Positions 51,073-58,742 of a DNA stretch of 64,000 bases are shown here, piece by piece (the first letter of the stretch is position 1; each line of letters starts with the position of its first letter). Made by a program: the position numbers and the translations under genes. Under the pieces are notes generated by a model. It saw only the letters and a list, made by a program, of their open reading frames with translations. It was not told the origin of the DNA and made no database searches. The DNA comes from Pseudomonas sp. GM50 (GTDB taxonomy: Bacteria; Pseudomonadota; Gammaproteobacteria; Pseudomonadales; Pseudomonadaceae): the NCBI RefSeq assembly GCF_000282375.1, contig NZ_AKJK01000059.1:33867-97866 (forward strand), read 5' to 3'.

Positions 51073-52515
51073 ATGTCTGAAGTTGAAGTAAAGAAAACGC
51101 AGGAAAGCTTGCAAGACCGCCTCGCTCAAGTCGTTGAGCTGCTGCAACGCCAGCGGGTGGTCGAAGACCTGACTCATCGCCAGGAAGGTCCACATCACGA
51201 CCGGGTCGAGAACCTGGTTCACCGGCAAAACCTCGTCGAGTTGCAACGCAAACTCGATGATCTGCACTCCGCCGACGTTGCCTACATCCTTGAAGCCTTG
51301 CCGCTGGACGATCGTCTGGCGGTCTGGCAATTGGTCAAGGCCGATCGTGACGGCGACATTCTGCTCGAAGTATCCGATTCGGTTCGTGAAACCCTGATCG
51401 CCGACATGGACGATCACGAGCTCCTGGCAGCGGCCAAGGACATGGATGCCGACGAACTCGCTGACCTGGCCTCCGAGCTGCCGCGAGACGTCGTCCACGA
51501 GCTGATGGAAACCCTCGATAATCAACAGCGTGAGCGCGTCCGCTCCGCGTTGTCCTATGACGAGGAGCAGGTCGGTGCACTGATGGACTTCGAGATGGTG
51601 ACCATCCGTGAGGATGTCAGTCTCGAAGTGGTTTTGCGTTACCTGCGCCGTCTCAAAGAGCTGCCAAGCCACACCGACAAACTGTTCGTGGTCGATTACG
51701 ACGGCGTGCTCAAGGGCGTGTTGCCGATCAAGCGTCTGCTGGTCAACGACCCGGAAAAGCAAGTGTCGGAAGTCATGGCCAGCGACCCGGTGAGTTTTCA
51801 TCCGGACGAAGACGCTTACGAGGCCGCTCAAGCATTCGAACGTTACGACTTGATCTCGGCCCCCGTAGTCGACAAGAACGGCAAGCTGATCGGTCGTCTG
51901 ACCATCGATGAAATGGTCGACCTGATTCGTGAAGAGAGCGAAAACGAAGTTCTCAACATGGCGGGTCTGCGTGAAGAAGAAGATATTTTCGCGTCAGTCT
52001 GGAAGTCCCTGCGCAACCGTTGGGCCTGGCTGGCGGTGAACCTGATCACCGCGTTCATAGCATCGCGGGTGATCGGCCTGTTCGAAGGCTCGATCGAGAA
52101 ACTGGTAGCCCTTGCGGCATTGATGCCGATTGTCGCCGGTATCGGCGGCAACTCGGGTAACCAGACGATCACCATGATCGTTCGGGCCATGGCGCTGGAC
52201 CAGGTCAGTACCGGCAATACCTCGCGGCTGATGCGCAAGGAGTTGGCGGTCGGCTTGATCAATGGTCTGGTCTGGGGCGGCGTGATTGGTGTGGTGGCCT
52301 ATCTGCTTTATGGCAGTTGGTCCCTGGGCGTGGTGATGACCGCCGCCATGACGCTTAACCTGTTGCTTGCGGCATTGATGGGGGTTTTGATTCCGATGAC
52401 CCTGGCGAGGCTTGGGCGCGACCCGGCAATGGGTGCCAGTGTGATGATCACTGCCATGACCGACAGCGGTGGCTTTTTCATCTTCCTCGGACTGGCGACG
52501 ATTTTCCTGCTTTAA
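51073..52515 (+). CDS. mgtE: Magnesium transporter MgtE
   Basis: The 480-residue channel has the cytosolic MgtE N-domain (superhelix, residues about 30-135), two CBS domains (about 150-270; ISAPVVDKNGKLIGRLTIDE in the second), a plug helix and five membrane segments from about 310 on. The pore-lining region GIGGNSGNQTITMIVRAMAL near residue 358 is conserved. ATG at 51073 keeps the family N-terminus. A GC-rich hairpin (CAGCCCCGCCGGGGCTTG) lies 120 bases upstream, but I found no convincing magnesium riboswitch. Confidence 0.93.
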   Translation: MSEVEVKKTQESLQDRLAQVVELLQRQRVVEDLTHRQEGPHHDRVENLVHRQNLVELQRKLDDLHSADVAYILEALPLDDRLAVWQLVKADRDGDILLEVSDSVRETLIADMDDHELLAAAKDMDADELADLASELPRDVVHELMETLDNQQRERVRSALSYDEEQVGALMDFEMVTIREDVSLEVVLRYLRRLKELPSHTDKLFVVDYDGVLKGVLPIKRLLVNDPEKQVSEVMASDPVSFHPDEDAYEAAQAFERYDLISAPVVDKNGKLIGRLTIDEMVDLIREESENEVLNMAGLREEEDIFASVWKSLRNRWAWLAVNLITAFIASRVIGLFEGSIEKLVALAALMPIVAGIGGNSGNQTITMIVRAMALDQVSTGNTSRLMRKELAVGLINGLVWGGVIGVVAYLLYGSWSLGVVMTAAMTLNLLLAALMGVLIPMTLARLGRDPAMGASVMITAMTDSGGFFIFLGLATIFLL

Positions 52516-52533
52516 CGTCCTGCTTCAAAAAAC

Positions 52534-52654
52534 AACCCGCCTGAGCAAGCCGCTTTTTGTAGGAGCCAGGCTTGCCGGCGAAAGCGCTCTTAAGGGCGCC
52601 TTCGCCGGCAAGCCTGGCTCCTACAAGTCTGGGCCCGATCGGCGGGTTTTTTTT
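52534..52654 (+). terminator. mgtE terminator carrying a REPIN in its loop
   Basis: AACCCGCC (52534-52541) and GGCGGGTT (52641-52648) form the base of a terminator with a run of eight T. Between them, as a giant loop, lies REPIN 7 (arms 52557-52582 and 52601-52626). The outer stem and T tract look like an intrinsic terminator that has been split by the element. Confidence 0.6.
52557..52626. repeat. REPIN 7
   Basis: Inverted 26-base arms of the TAGGAGCCAGGCTTGCCGGC type with a short 18-base spacer, inserted in the loop of the mgtE terminator. Confidence 0.85.
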
Positions 52655-52670
52655 AGCCAAATTTCAGGCA

Positions 52671-52696
52671 AAAAAAGCCAGCAATTACGCTGGCTT
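52671..52696 (-). terminator. Terminator of amrZ
   Basis: On the minus strand AAGCCAGC GTAATT GCTGGCTT is followed by TTTTTT, 17 bases after the amrZ stop. Confidence 0.85.
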
Positions 52697-52712
52697 GAGC
52701 TTTCGGGGTGAA

Positions 52713-53039
52713 TCAGGAAGCGTCTGCGGCCATTTCGGCATCATGGGCGATCAGCGAAACCAGAGCGTTTTGCTGACGGTGGGAGAGTTGGCGGAAGCGT
52801 TGCAGCAGTTCGCGTTCATGCAATGACAACTCAGGGCTGTCCAGGCGCATGCTCAACTCTTCACCCAACGCGCCTTCCTGAATAAGACTCTGCTCAAGGC
52901 GCGCGATGATTTCGGAGTTCATGCTGCGATGATGATTGCGAGCCACCTCGGCAATGCGTTCACGCATTCCGTCTGGCAGACGTACGACGAACTTGTCAGC
53001 CGTACGGCTGGAATAAATTGCCTGTTTCAATGGGCGCAT
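52713..53039 (-). CDS. amrZ: Ribbon-helix-helix regulator AmrZ
   Basis: The 108-residue Arc-type regulator controls alginate, motility and biofilm genes in Pseudomonas. [20 protein letters not shown] and the strand/helix [13 protein letters not shown] form the DNA-binding domain; the C-terminal tetramerisation segment ([20 protein letters not shown]) matches P. aeruginosa AmrZ, which also has 108 residues. The 365 bases upstream (53040-53405) hold the promoter region; no other gene is visible there. Confidence 0.95.
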   Translation of the reverse strand: MRPLKQAIYSSRTADKFVVRLPDGMRERIAEVARNHHRSMNSEIIARLEQSLIQEGALGEELSMRLDSPELSLHERELLQRFRQLSHRQQNALVSLIAHDAEMAADAS

Positions 53040-53426
53040 ATATTTAACCGGTTAGTTCAGGGGAGCGGTTCTCGGGATAGGCCGCAGGATGTCAGATAGG
53101 ACAAGCACTCCGGCCAAATGTTCAACCTGAATTGATAGAGGCGCGCATCATGCCTCAAATTAGCCAGATCATTGGCGTCAATTCTGTGACAAATATTGAT
53201 CTGGGTAAAGGCTTAATGCCAGCACCTATTATCAGAAATGCGGACTGGTTTGAAAATAATCCATGAGTCCGTATCGCTGAACCGCGTCCTCTTGCCCGAC
53301 AGGTGATGCCCGAAGACGCCTGAAGGTGCATGCTATGCGGATTCGATCCTTGTTCCTTACCTTATACAGGATAGTGGCAAATGGCCGATTTACTAGTGTG
53401 GGCACGTGGCGCGGGATAATTTCAGG

Positions 53427-53999
53427 ATGGATGGCCGGCTGATTTATTTGATGGGGCCTTCGGGATCCGGCAAGGACAGCCTCATCGAAGCTGCGCGTGG
53501 GCCGCTGCGCGCGGGCAATTGCGAAGTCGTGCGCCGCGTTATCACGCGCTCGGCGGAGTCCGTGGGGGAAGACGCCATCGAGGTTTCCCGCGAAGAGTTC
53601 GAACGACGCAGAGCCAAAGGGGATTTTGCATTGTCGTGGCAAGCCAATGGGCTGAATTACGGCATTCCTGTGCGCATAGACCAATGGCTTGCGGACGGTC
53701 GCGATGTGTTGATCAACGGTTCGCGCGGGCACCTGGCAGAAGCGCAACAGCGTTATCCCACGCTATTGCCGGTGCTGTTGACGGTCAAGGATGAAGCCCT
53801 GCGCGAGCGCCTGCTACGGCGAGGGCGTGAGAGCCCGGCAGAAATTGAAGCAAGACTGCACCGTAATGCGCTGTTTACGGCTGATGATTCAATCGGTGAT
53901 CTGCAGATCCGCCGACTCGATAACTCCGGCGACCTTGCTGGCACCGTGGCTAATCTTCTGCAGCTGCTGAACTTCAGCGCAAAACCGGATCGAACTTGA
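53427..53999 (+). CDS. phnN: Ribose 1,5-bisphosphokinase PhnN
   Basis: The 190-residue kinase phosphorylates ribose 1,5-bisphosphate to PRPP, a step of phosphonate use or an alternative PRPP route. Walker A is YLMGPSGSGKDSL near residue 6, and RRVITRSAESVGEDAIEVSR is guanylate-kinase-like substrate binding. No other phn genes are present here. ATG at 53427 has AGG close upstream; GTG at 53406 is the alternative. Its last 26 bases overlap the convergent small gene. Confidence 0.85.
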   Translation: MDGRLIYLMGPSGSGKDSLIEAARGPLRAGNCEVVRRVITRSAESVGEDAIEVSREEFERRRAKGDFALSWQANGLNYGIPVRIDQWLADGRDVLINGSRGHLAEAQQRYPTLLPVLLTVKDEALRERLLRRGRESPAEIEARLHRNALFTADDSIGDLQIRRLDNSGDLAGTVANLLQLLNFSAKPDRT

Positions 54000-54153
54000 T
54001 CTTGCGCCCGGCGATCAGCGCCAGCACGAACAGCGCACCGAACACGCCGCAGGCAATCAGGGGCAGGGTGACGACCGTGTCCTGGACCAATGACAGATGA
54101 AGGATGCCACTCAGTAAAGCGAGGATGAAAAATCCTGCGGCTGATTTGGACAT
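53974..54153 (-). CDS. Small two-helix membrane protein (59 aa)
   Basis: ATG at 54153, with AGGAG six bases upstream, opens 59 codons with two hydrophobic helices (GFFILALLSGILHLSLV, then LPLIACGVFGALFVLALIAG) and a basic end (GRKIKFDPVLR). It lies 22 bases after the gene at 54176-54409 and shares its sigma-54 type promoter. It overlaps phnN tail to tail. Function unknown. Confidence 0.75.
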   Translation of the reverse strand: MSKSAAGFFILALLSGILHLSLVQDTVVTLPLIACGVFGALFVLALIAGRKIKFDPVLR

Positions 54154-54175
54154 GCTGTGCTCCTGATGGGGTGAT

Positions 54176-54409
54176 TCAAAATACCAAGCGTTCGAAAGAC
54201 TGTGTGCGCAGCTGAACAGTCTCCTGGCTCACCTCTTGGCTGATAAAACCGCGTTGATCGCTCATGACTGCCAACTGCGGGGTTTTTTGCAGTTGCAGGT
54301 AATGGGGGATGCGCTGAGCAATCGTCGCAACGTCGTTTTCGGGGAAGAAATGAAAACCCACCAGAACCGCCAAAGCGACTGCGTTCGCGACTAAAAGAGC
54401 GCTGTTCAT
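54176..54409 (-). CDS. Small membrane-anchored protein (77 aa)
   Basis: ATG at 54409, with GGAG 11 bases upstream, encodes one N-terminal membrane helix (LLVANAVALAVLVGFHFF) and a soluble tail of about 55 residues rich in Gln (QRIPHYLQLQKTPQLAV). First gene of a two-gene unit with the 59-residue protein. No family recognised with confidence. Confidence 0.75.
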   Translation of the reverse strand: MNSALLVANAVALAVLVGFHFFPENDVATIAQRIPHYLQLQKTPQLAVMSDQRGFISQEVSQETVQLRTQSFERLVF

Positions 54410-54444
54410 GGGGCTGATCTCCAGTGTTCTGTGAGAACAGTCGA

Positions 54445-54461
54445 AGCAGCCCGCATGCCAA
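54445..54461 (-). promoter_or_regulatory. Candidate sigma-54 promoter
   Basis: Minus-strand TTGGCATGCGGGCTGCT matches the consensus TTGGCACGRNNNTTGCW at nearly all defined positions, with the required GG-N10-GC (GG at 54459-54458, GC at 54447-54446). It lies 36 bases before the ATG at 54409. Confidence 0.65.
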
Positions 54462-54511
54462 AAGTCTAACGGCTATTAAATCCTTTAAAAACAACGAATT
54501 AAGATATTTTT

Positions 54512-54567
54512 GCAAAATGCCCACATTGCATTTTGCAATGATGGCATTTTGCGGTGATGCAATTTGC
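54512..54567 (-). promoter_or_regulatory. Phased array of four operator-like motifs
   Basis: GCAAAATGC at 54512-54520, GCATTTTGC at 54528-54536 and 54544-54552, and GCAATTTGC at 54559-54567 repeat with a period of 16, 16 and 15 bases. The array lies roughly 80-135 bases upstream of the predicted sigma-54 start, the usual place for an enhancer-binding activator. Confidence 0.6.
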
Positions 54568-54699
54568 ACGGTAAACAAAGCCACGCTGCCGTGAGGCGTC
54601 TGCCTACACTTAAAAAGCCTACGGACGACATGACAAAAGCGGGCCTGCCCGTTAACATGCACGCCGTCCATCGCTGCGCATTCCTTGCGGGCGACTTGT

Positions 54700-54776
54700 G
54701 TCTCAGTAGCTCAATTGGATAGAGCATCCCCCTCCTAAGGGGAAGGTTGGCAGTTCGAACCTGCCCTGGGACACCA
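54700..54776 (+). tRNA. tRNA-Arg (anticodon CCT)
   Basis: A 77-base tRNA: acceptor GTCTCAG/CTGGGAC, anticodon CCT at 54734-54736 in loop CTCCTAA, T-loop GTTCGAACC, encoded CCA. tRNA-Arg genes are frequent integration sites for islands, and accessory genes begin right after it. Confidence 0.96.
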
Positions 54777-54894
54777 TATAATTCAAGGCCTCCAGCAATC
54801 TCTGGCTTCTCAGCTTAACTCTTATGGGTGCAGGGTGGGTGCAACTGGTGGTCCAAAACCGTTTCGGCTATGGCTCTGAACTTAGAGGTAAGTT

Positions 54895-55923
54895 ATGTCA
54901 GTGACCTCTGAGGGATCACCATCGGTCAGCGTCTTCATCTCATATTCCCATGACAGCCTTGATCACAAAAAGTGGGTCGAAGCGCTTGCTAATCGGCTTG
55001 AGCTCGACGGAATCCACGTGATTTTGGATCAGTGGGATCTCCCATCCGGTGGCGACCTCCCGCGCTTCATGCATTCAATGGCATCTGCGGATAAGGTGAT
55101 CGCGATTTGTACACCCTCCTATGTGTCCAAAGCCGATTCTGGCAAAGGTGGTGTTGGCTACGAGAGCATGATTCTTACTGCGCAGCTTATGCGGGATGTG
55201 AAGCTGGAGAAGATCATTCCGCTTGTTCGTGCGACTGCAGAGGATGCTGATAGCGTGCCGATATTTCTCGCCTCAAAGCTATATGTAGACTTCCGCAGCG
55301 AGCCTAACTTTGAGCAAAGCTATGGCGATTTGCTACTTGATATCTATGGTCAGCGATCGAAACGGCGTCCAGTGCGAGGAAAGAATCCCTTTCATAATCA
55401 TTCGTCCACGCCGGCTGCTGCACCAGCTATTCCTTCGATGATAGAAGGAGAAAAAATGATCTCGGGGCCTTCGGTTGCTGCCGTTAACGCGGGGCTGAAG
55501 AAACTAGTAACCGGGTTATCTGGTTACTCATCATCAGCTCTAGCCGGGGTCGTAGATTTCGATTATTCAAACAACAATGGCGAATATTCGTGCGGCTCCG
55601 GGGCGATGGGGTTCCTCACCAAATGGAGCAGCGCTTCAAATACGTCTATTCACGTCTATAGCGATCCTTACAATATTGAAGGCGTGGCGATCGCGAAAGG
55701 CGCCAAGCAGTTTGAAGAAATCCTCAATCCGCAAGGCTATGATTTTACTTCTCGTGCGCGTACGCCCAAGGTCGGTGAGATAGTCGTCTTCAAAAATATC
55801 AATGGATTTTTTATGGCTGCGCAAATTGAGCAGATACAGTGCTCCAGCCATGGGAGCATGAGCGATCGTGTTACCTTTGCTTACGCCGTTCTATCTCGAC
55901 CTGGCTCTCTACTGGCGGGTTAG
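54895..55923 (+). CDS. SEFIR/TIR-type domain protein
   Basis: The 342-residue protein begins with a SEFIR/TIR-like domain (about residues 10-155): VSVFISYSHDSLDHKKWVE, then GIHVILDQWDLPSGGDLPRF and AICTPSYVSKADSG. The C-terminal 150 residues (from about 185) form an unrecognised domain that ends close to the frame of a beta-rich protein. ATG at 54895 has GAGGT upstream. Bacterial TIR/SEFIR proteins often act in anti-phage immunity, some by cleaving NAD. The tail contains a surviving C-terminal domain, so the gene looks intact. Confidence 0.85.
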   Translation: MSVTSEGSPSVSVFISYSHDSLDHKKWVEALANRLELDGIHVILDQWDLPSGGDLPRFMHSMASADKVIAICTPSYVSKADSGKGGVGYESMILTAQLMRDVKLEKIIPLVRATAEDADSVPIFLASKLYVDFRSEPNFEQSYGDLLLDIYGQRSKRRPVRGKNPFHNHSSTPAAAPAIPSMIEGEKMISGPSVAAVNAGLKKLVTGLSGYSSSALAGVVDFDYSNNNGEYSCGSGAMGFLTKWSSASNTSIHVYSDPYNIEGVAIAKGAKQFEEILNPQGYDFTSRARTPKVGEIVVFKNINGFFMAAQIEQIQCSSHGSMSDRVTFAYAVLSRPGSLLAG

Positions 55924-56223
55924 ATTCCGGTTGCTTCCTTCACTCGAAGAACTGTGGTGGTTGAACAGTTTGCATGACTTGCCGTTGCTCGGATTCCCAG
56001 TCCCGCGGCGAGCAATTCAGTCACGCGATTGTGCAAATGGGCGTCCACCATCCTTGAGAAGGCACAGCAGCTCAGGCCGGTCCGCGGTCGCACCGCTGGC
56101 ATTCTCTAGGTACACACTGACAATTGTCTTGTCGTGATCGGCGGTGAACTGCTCTAGGGAATCGCGAGCGCGCCCGGCGTCTTGCTCTTCGGTCGATGCT
56201 CGGAGGTATGTGCGGATGAACAT
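55920..56223 (-). pseudogene. Serine recombinase (resolvase) remnant
   Basis: The first 60 residues (MFIRTYLRASTEEQDAGRAR onward) are the N-terminus of a serine resolvase with the catalytic Ser in RAST. After a frame change, another frame reads LAAGLGIRATASHANC and STTTVLRVK, the helix-turn-helix of the same family. The central catalytic core is missing, so the gene has an internal deletion plus frameshift. Confidence 0.75.
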
Positions 56224-56562
56224 GAAGGGTGCCTGTATCAGTTAGGGTGTTCTCCTAATGCTGTTTCACTTTGGGTGTTACTTATCAAGCGAAAAGGCTG
56301 AAAAAGGCAAAATCTGCCCGTATCTGGATAGGCATAGGCAAAGTGATACAGGGCTGAGTTTTCAGCTCAGTCGTCCACCATCAACACAAGAAAGCTGGTC
56401 GGATCTCAAATCCATCCAACCCCCCAGTTGGGGATGAATCCGATGCAGGAGTGCGGGGGGGGGGGGATCCTCAATTTTAGAAATATCCACCGTTGGTGGG
56501 AATTGGCTTTGAGTCGGATACCCGGCAACAAACCTGACCTCCCATTTCGGTAGGGCAGGTGT

Positions 56563-56598
56563 CGCGACACGTTTTGCGAATATTGAAAACGTGTCGCG
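56563..56598. repeat. 13-bp inverted repeat with 10-bp spacer
   Basis: CGCGACACGTTTT (56563-56575) and AAAACGTGTCGCG (56586-56598) are perfect arms around GCGAATATTG. The geometry is that of a recombinase core site or a dimeric operator. The surrounding 56224-56753 has no gene I can support, but holds a run of 12 G at 56455-56466. Confidence 0.7.
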
Positions 56599-56656
56599 TA
56601 CCTAGGCGTACAGATCTAAATGCAGATGATCCCCCGCCGGGGAAATACCTCGAATT

Positions 56657-56695
56657 CGAGGATTTTCGAACCACAGAGAAATCCTCGGTGGTTCG
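56657..56695. repeat. Interleaved inverted repeats
   Basis: CGAGGATTT (56657-56665) pairs with AAATCCTCG (56679-56687), and CGAACCAC (56667-56674) pairs with GTGGTTCG (56688-56695). The two hairpins are interleaved and mutually exclusive. The first base of the set also belongs to the palindrome CCTCGAATTCGAGG. Confidence 0.65.
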
Positions 56696-56753
56696 CAGTC
56701 AGGGCAAAGTGAGAAAATCCCACATCGGTATGGATGGCTCAAATGTGAGCCAG

Positions 56754-57086
56754 TCATTTTGTAAAGTGAGTCTCTAGAACCTGGCCAGACGCTTCATCAA
56801 TGCGGCAATTGAAGCCAGCAAAGTTTGCTACCCAAAGTGGCTCCTCGCTTGTCACGCCGGTATAGGCATCCACAATCCCCATCCCGATATCTGGTGCGCG
56901 CCAAAGAAGGTTGCCGGATCGGTCGTAGCAGAAAAGATTTTGTGCAGGAAGATCCCTCTCAAAAGCCATCCAGTCGAACGTCACTATCACTCGCTCGTTG
57001 ATCAACACGGCTTCAAGGGCGGGATACTCACCCTCAAAGCTTATCCCGTTACCGAAAATCCGTTTACCGCTGACGTTGAGTTGCAT
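56754..57086 (-). CDS. Hypothetical protein (110 aa)
   Basis: The product is soluble and beta-rich (ALEAVLINERVIVTFDWMAF, NLFCYDRSGNLLWRAPDIG, EPLWVANFAGFNCRIDEASG) and resembles small immunity-type proteins in composition, though no family is recognised. ATG at 57086 has AGGAAGAG upstream; the in-frame ATG at 57134 lacks a site. It sits between the inverted repeats and the zinc-knuckle gene. Confidence 0.6.
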   Translation of the reverse strand: MQLNVSGKRIFGNGISFEGEYPALEAVLINERVIVTFDWMAFERDLPAQNLFCYDRSGNLLWRAPDIGMGIVDAYTGVTSEEPLWVANFAGFNCRIDEASGQVLETHFTK

Positions 57087-57190
57087 TCGGTCTCTTCCTG
57101 TCCCTGCCATCACCACAGCAGAGTGTTCTACCATCTCCGGATACGCGGGTGACCTGCTCTAGCCTGCTGTCAGGCTGCACTGGGCGTGCC

Positions 57191-58111
57191 TTATTCTGGG
57201 ATCAACAGTTCGTTGTACTTGGCGGGCACCAAGGCGACCTCTCCCCAAGCCAGATTTGTGGCAGCTAATCCGATGCCGCTCTCAGTAATCTTTCCGAAGA
57301 ACATCACGATGCGCCCATTGGACTTGTCAGTAATTCCTTTGTCCCGGCAAAAGCCGTTAGGGAGCTTCAGATAAAAGTCCTTCACTGCGGAATTGCAAAC
57401 GAGCTTCGTCATGCGGGTGGATAGGTCATGGCTACCAGCATTGTGGCTCCCGATGATCTTTCCGTAGTAAAGGCGCGATGTTTGTGGGTTGTCGAGGATG
57501 TCGTAATCAACGTCGGCCACGTCAGTGAGCAGCTCAGCTAATTTCACCGCATGCGAAGCTTCAGGTAGGAAAAAGTACTTGTCTTTGTTTTTTTCGAAGC
57601 TCCGGCATATGCCCGCGACGGTAGTAATCGTACTCGGTAGCTCGAATGAGTCTCCCTCATGTCGCGCTATCGGGGTCGCCGAAAGAGGCCCTTCAATGTC
57701 TTCGACAGGTGTTTCGTCATACTCGCCACCTGGAACCAATTGAATTTCTGGCTTCTCCTGCAAAAATTCCTTCACGATCGCCAAGTGTTCATGTTCGATC
57801 GCCCGTCTAGCTTCTTCCCAAGTGTCATACCGTTTTCCGACTGGCTTCTTCGCGCTAAGCACGCAAGCGATGTGTTGCCAGCGATTCAGGTGACGGTAAA
57901 AAGGATCGCGCTGGTTCGTGGATATGTTCTTTTCTTTCGGGGTGCGTTCGACGTTGGTGTAACACCCTGGGCAAAACAGGTTTCCCATCATCTCTTCTTC
58001 GTACTCATCTGGTACGACACGGCGGCTTGCCTTCAGCGTTTCTCGGTTTCCGCCATCGAATTTCCAGCCTGGAAGGTGATGAGCGTACGCAATTTTTCTT
58101 TTGGTAGGCAC
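57191..58111 (-). CDS. Zinc-knuckle hypothetical protein, second of its kind
   Basis: About 306 residues. A Cys cluster (LFCPGCYTNVERTPKEKN) lies near residue 45, followed by DPFYRHLNRWQHIACVLS, a polar middle part and a C-terminal domain with TSRLYYGKIIGSHNAGSHD and FYLKLPNGFCRDKGITDKSN. GTG at 58111 with AAGGAAG upstream is a better start than ATG 58150. Layout parallels the protein at 1871-2860. Function unknown. Confidence 0.7.
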   Translation of the reverse strand: MPTKRKIAYAHHLPGWKFDGGNRETLKASRRVVPDEYEEEMMGNLFCPGCYTNVERTPKEKNISTNQRDPFYRHLNRWQHIACVLSAKKPVGKRYDTWEEARRAIEHEHLAIVKEFLQEKPEIQLVPGGEYDETPVEDIEGPLSATPIARHEGDSFELPSTITTVAGICRSFEKNKDKYFFLPEASHAVKLAELLTDVADVDYDILDNPQTSRLYYGKIIGSHNAGSHDLSTRMTKLVCNSAVKDFYLKLPNGFCRDKGITDKSNGRIVMFFGKITESGIGLAATNLAWGEVALVPAKYNELLIPE

Positions 58112-58286
58112 TGATTTTCTTCCTTGAATGGGATGGTGACAAAAAGCCATACCAAGGAGGGAAAATCAAGTCAGAAGGCGGCGACTGCTACTTTAGTTCA
58201 ATGAGATGTCGAACTCACTGGCGGGGTGTTGCGAGCCAAAGTCGGCGAACTGGAATCTACTCTTGTCACAACGTAAGGGACCGCAA

Positions 58287-58463
58287 ATGCTCACCCACTG
58301 GATTTTCGTAATGTTCATCGGCGGCCAGCCGGTCATGACGGAGCAGAAGGCTTCTGAGGCTGACTGCAATAGAACGCTTGTACGTCTTGTGCCGATGGCG
58401 CGAGCGCAGGGTAAAGACGCGGTTGGCGCTTGCTATCTGCGTGCAACGGCAGATACCCGATAG
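58287..58463 (+). CDS. Small hypothetical protein (58 aa)
   Basis: ATG at 58287 after AAGGGA encodes MLTHWIFVMFIGGQPVMTEQ and then a short Cys-containing tail (CNRTLVRLVPMARAQG). It could be a small membrane or exported peptide. It stands alone, divergent from the zinc-knuckle gene. Confidence 0.45.
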   Translation: MLTHWIFVMFIGGQPVMTEQKASEADCNRTLVRLVPMARAQGKDAVGACYLRATADTR

Positions 58464-58742
58464 TCGCAGCGACGGCTGCCCTTTCGCCGTTCGCGAGAAA
58501 TAAAGAGAAAGTCGCTACAAACTTGATCTGCCAAAGAGCCAAATCGTCTCAGTGAGACAAAAACGTCACACGTCGCGATATTTCACTGTGGGGGCGGGGG
58601 TATCAAAGGGTTTTACTTGGGGAGGGGAGATGTACTCAAAGCTGAGTGCATTGGTGAGATGTGCGTAAGGTAGCTCACAGCTCAGCTCACCAATACACTA
58701 GCACCTCTCAGACTGCTCCAGCAAAGGAAATTAGTTGATCAA

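Noticed and set aside
56657..56695. H-type RNA pseudoknot
   Set aside because: The strand order fits, but the third loop has zero bases and cannot span a 9-bp stem; two alternative hairpins are more likely.
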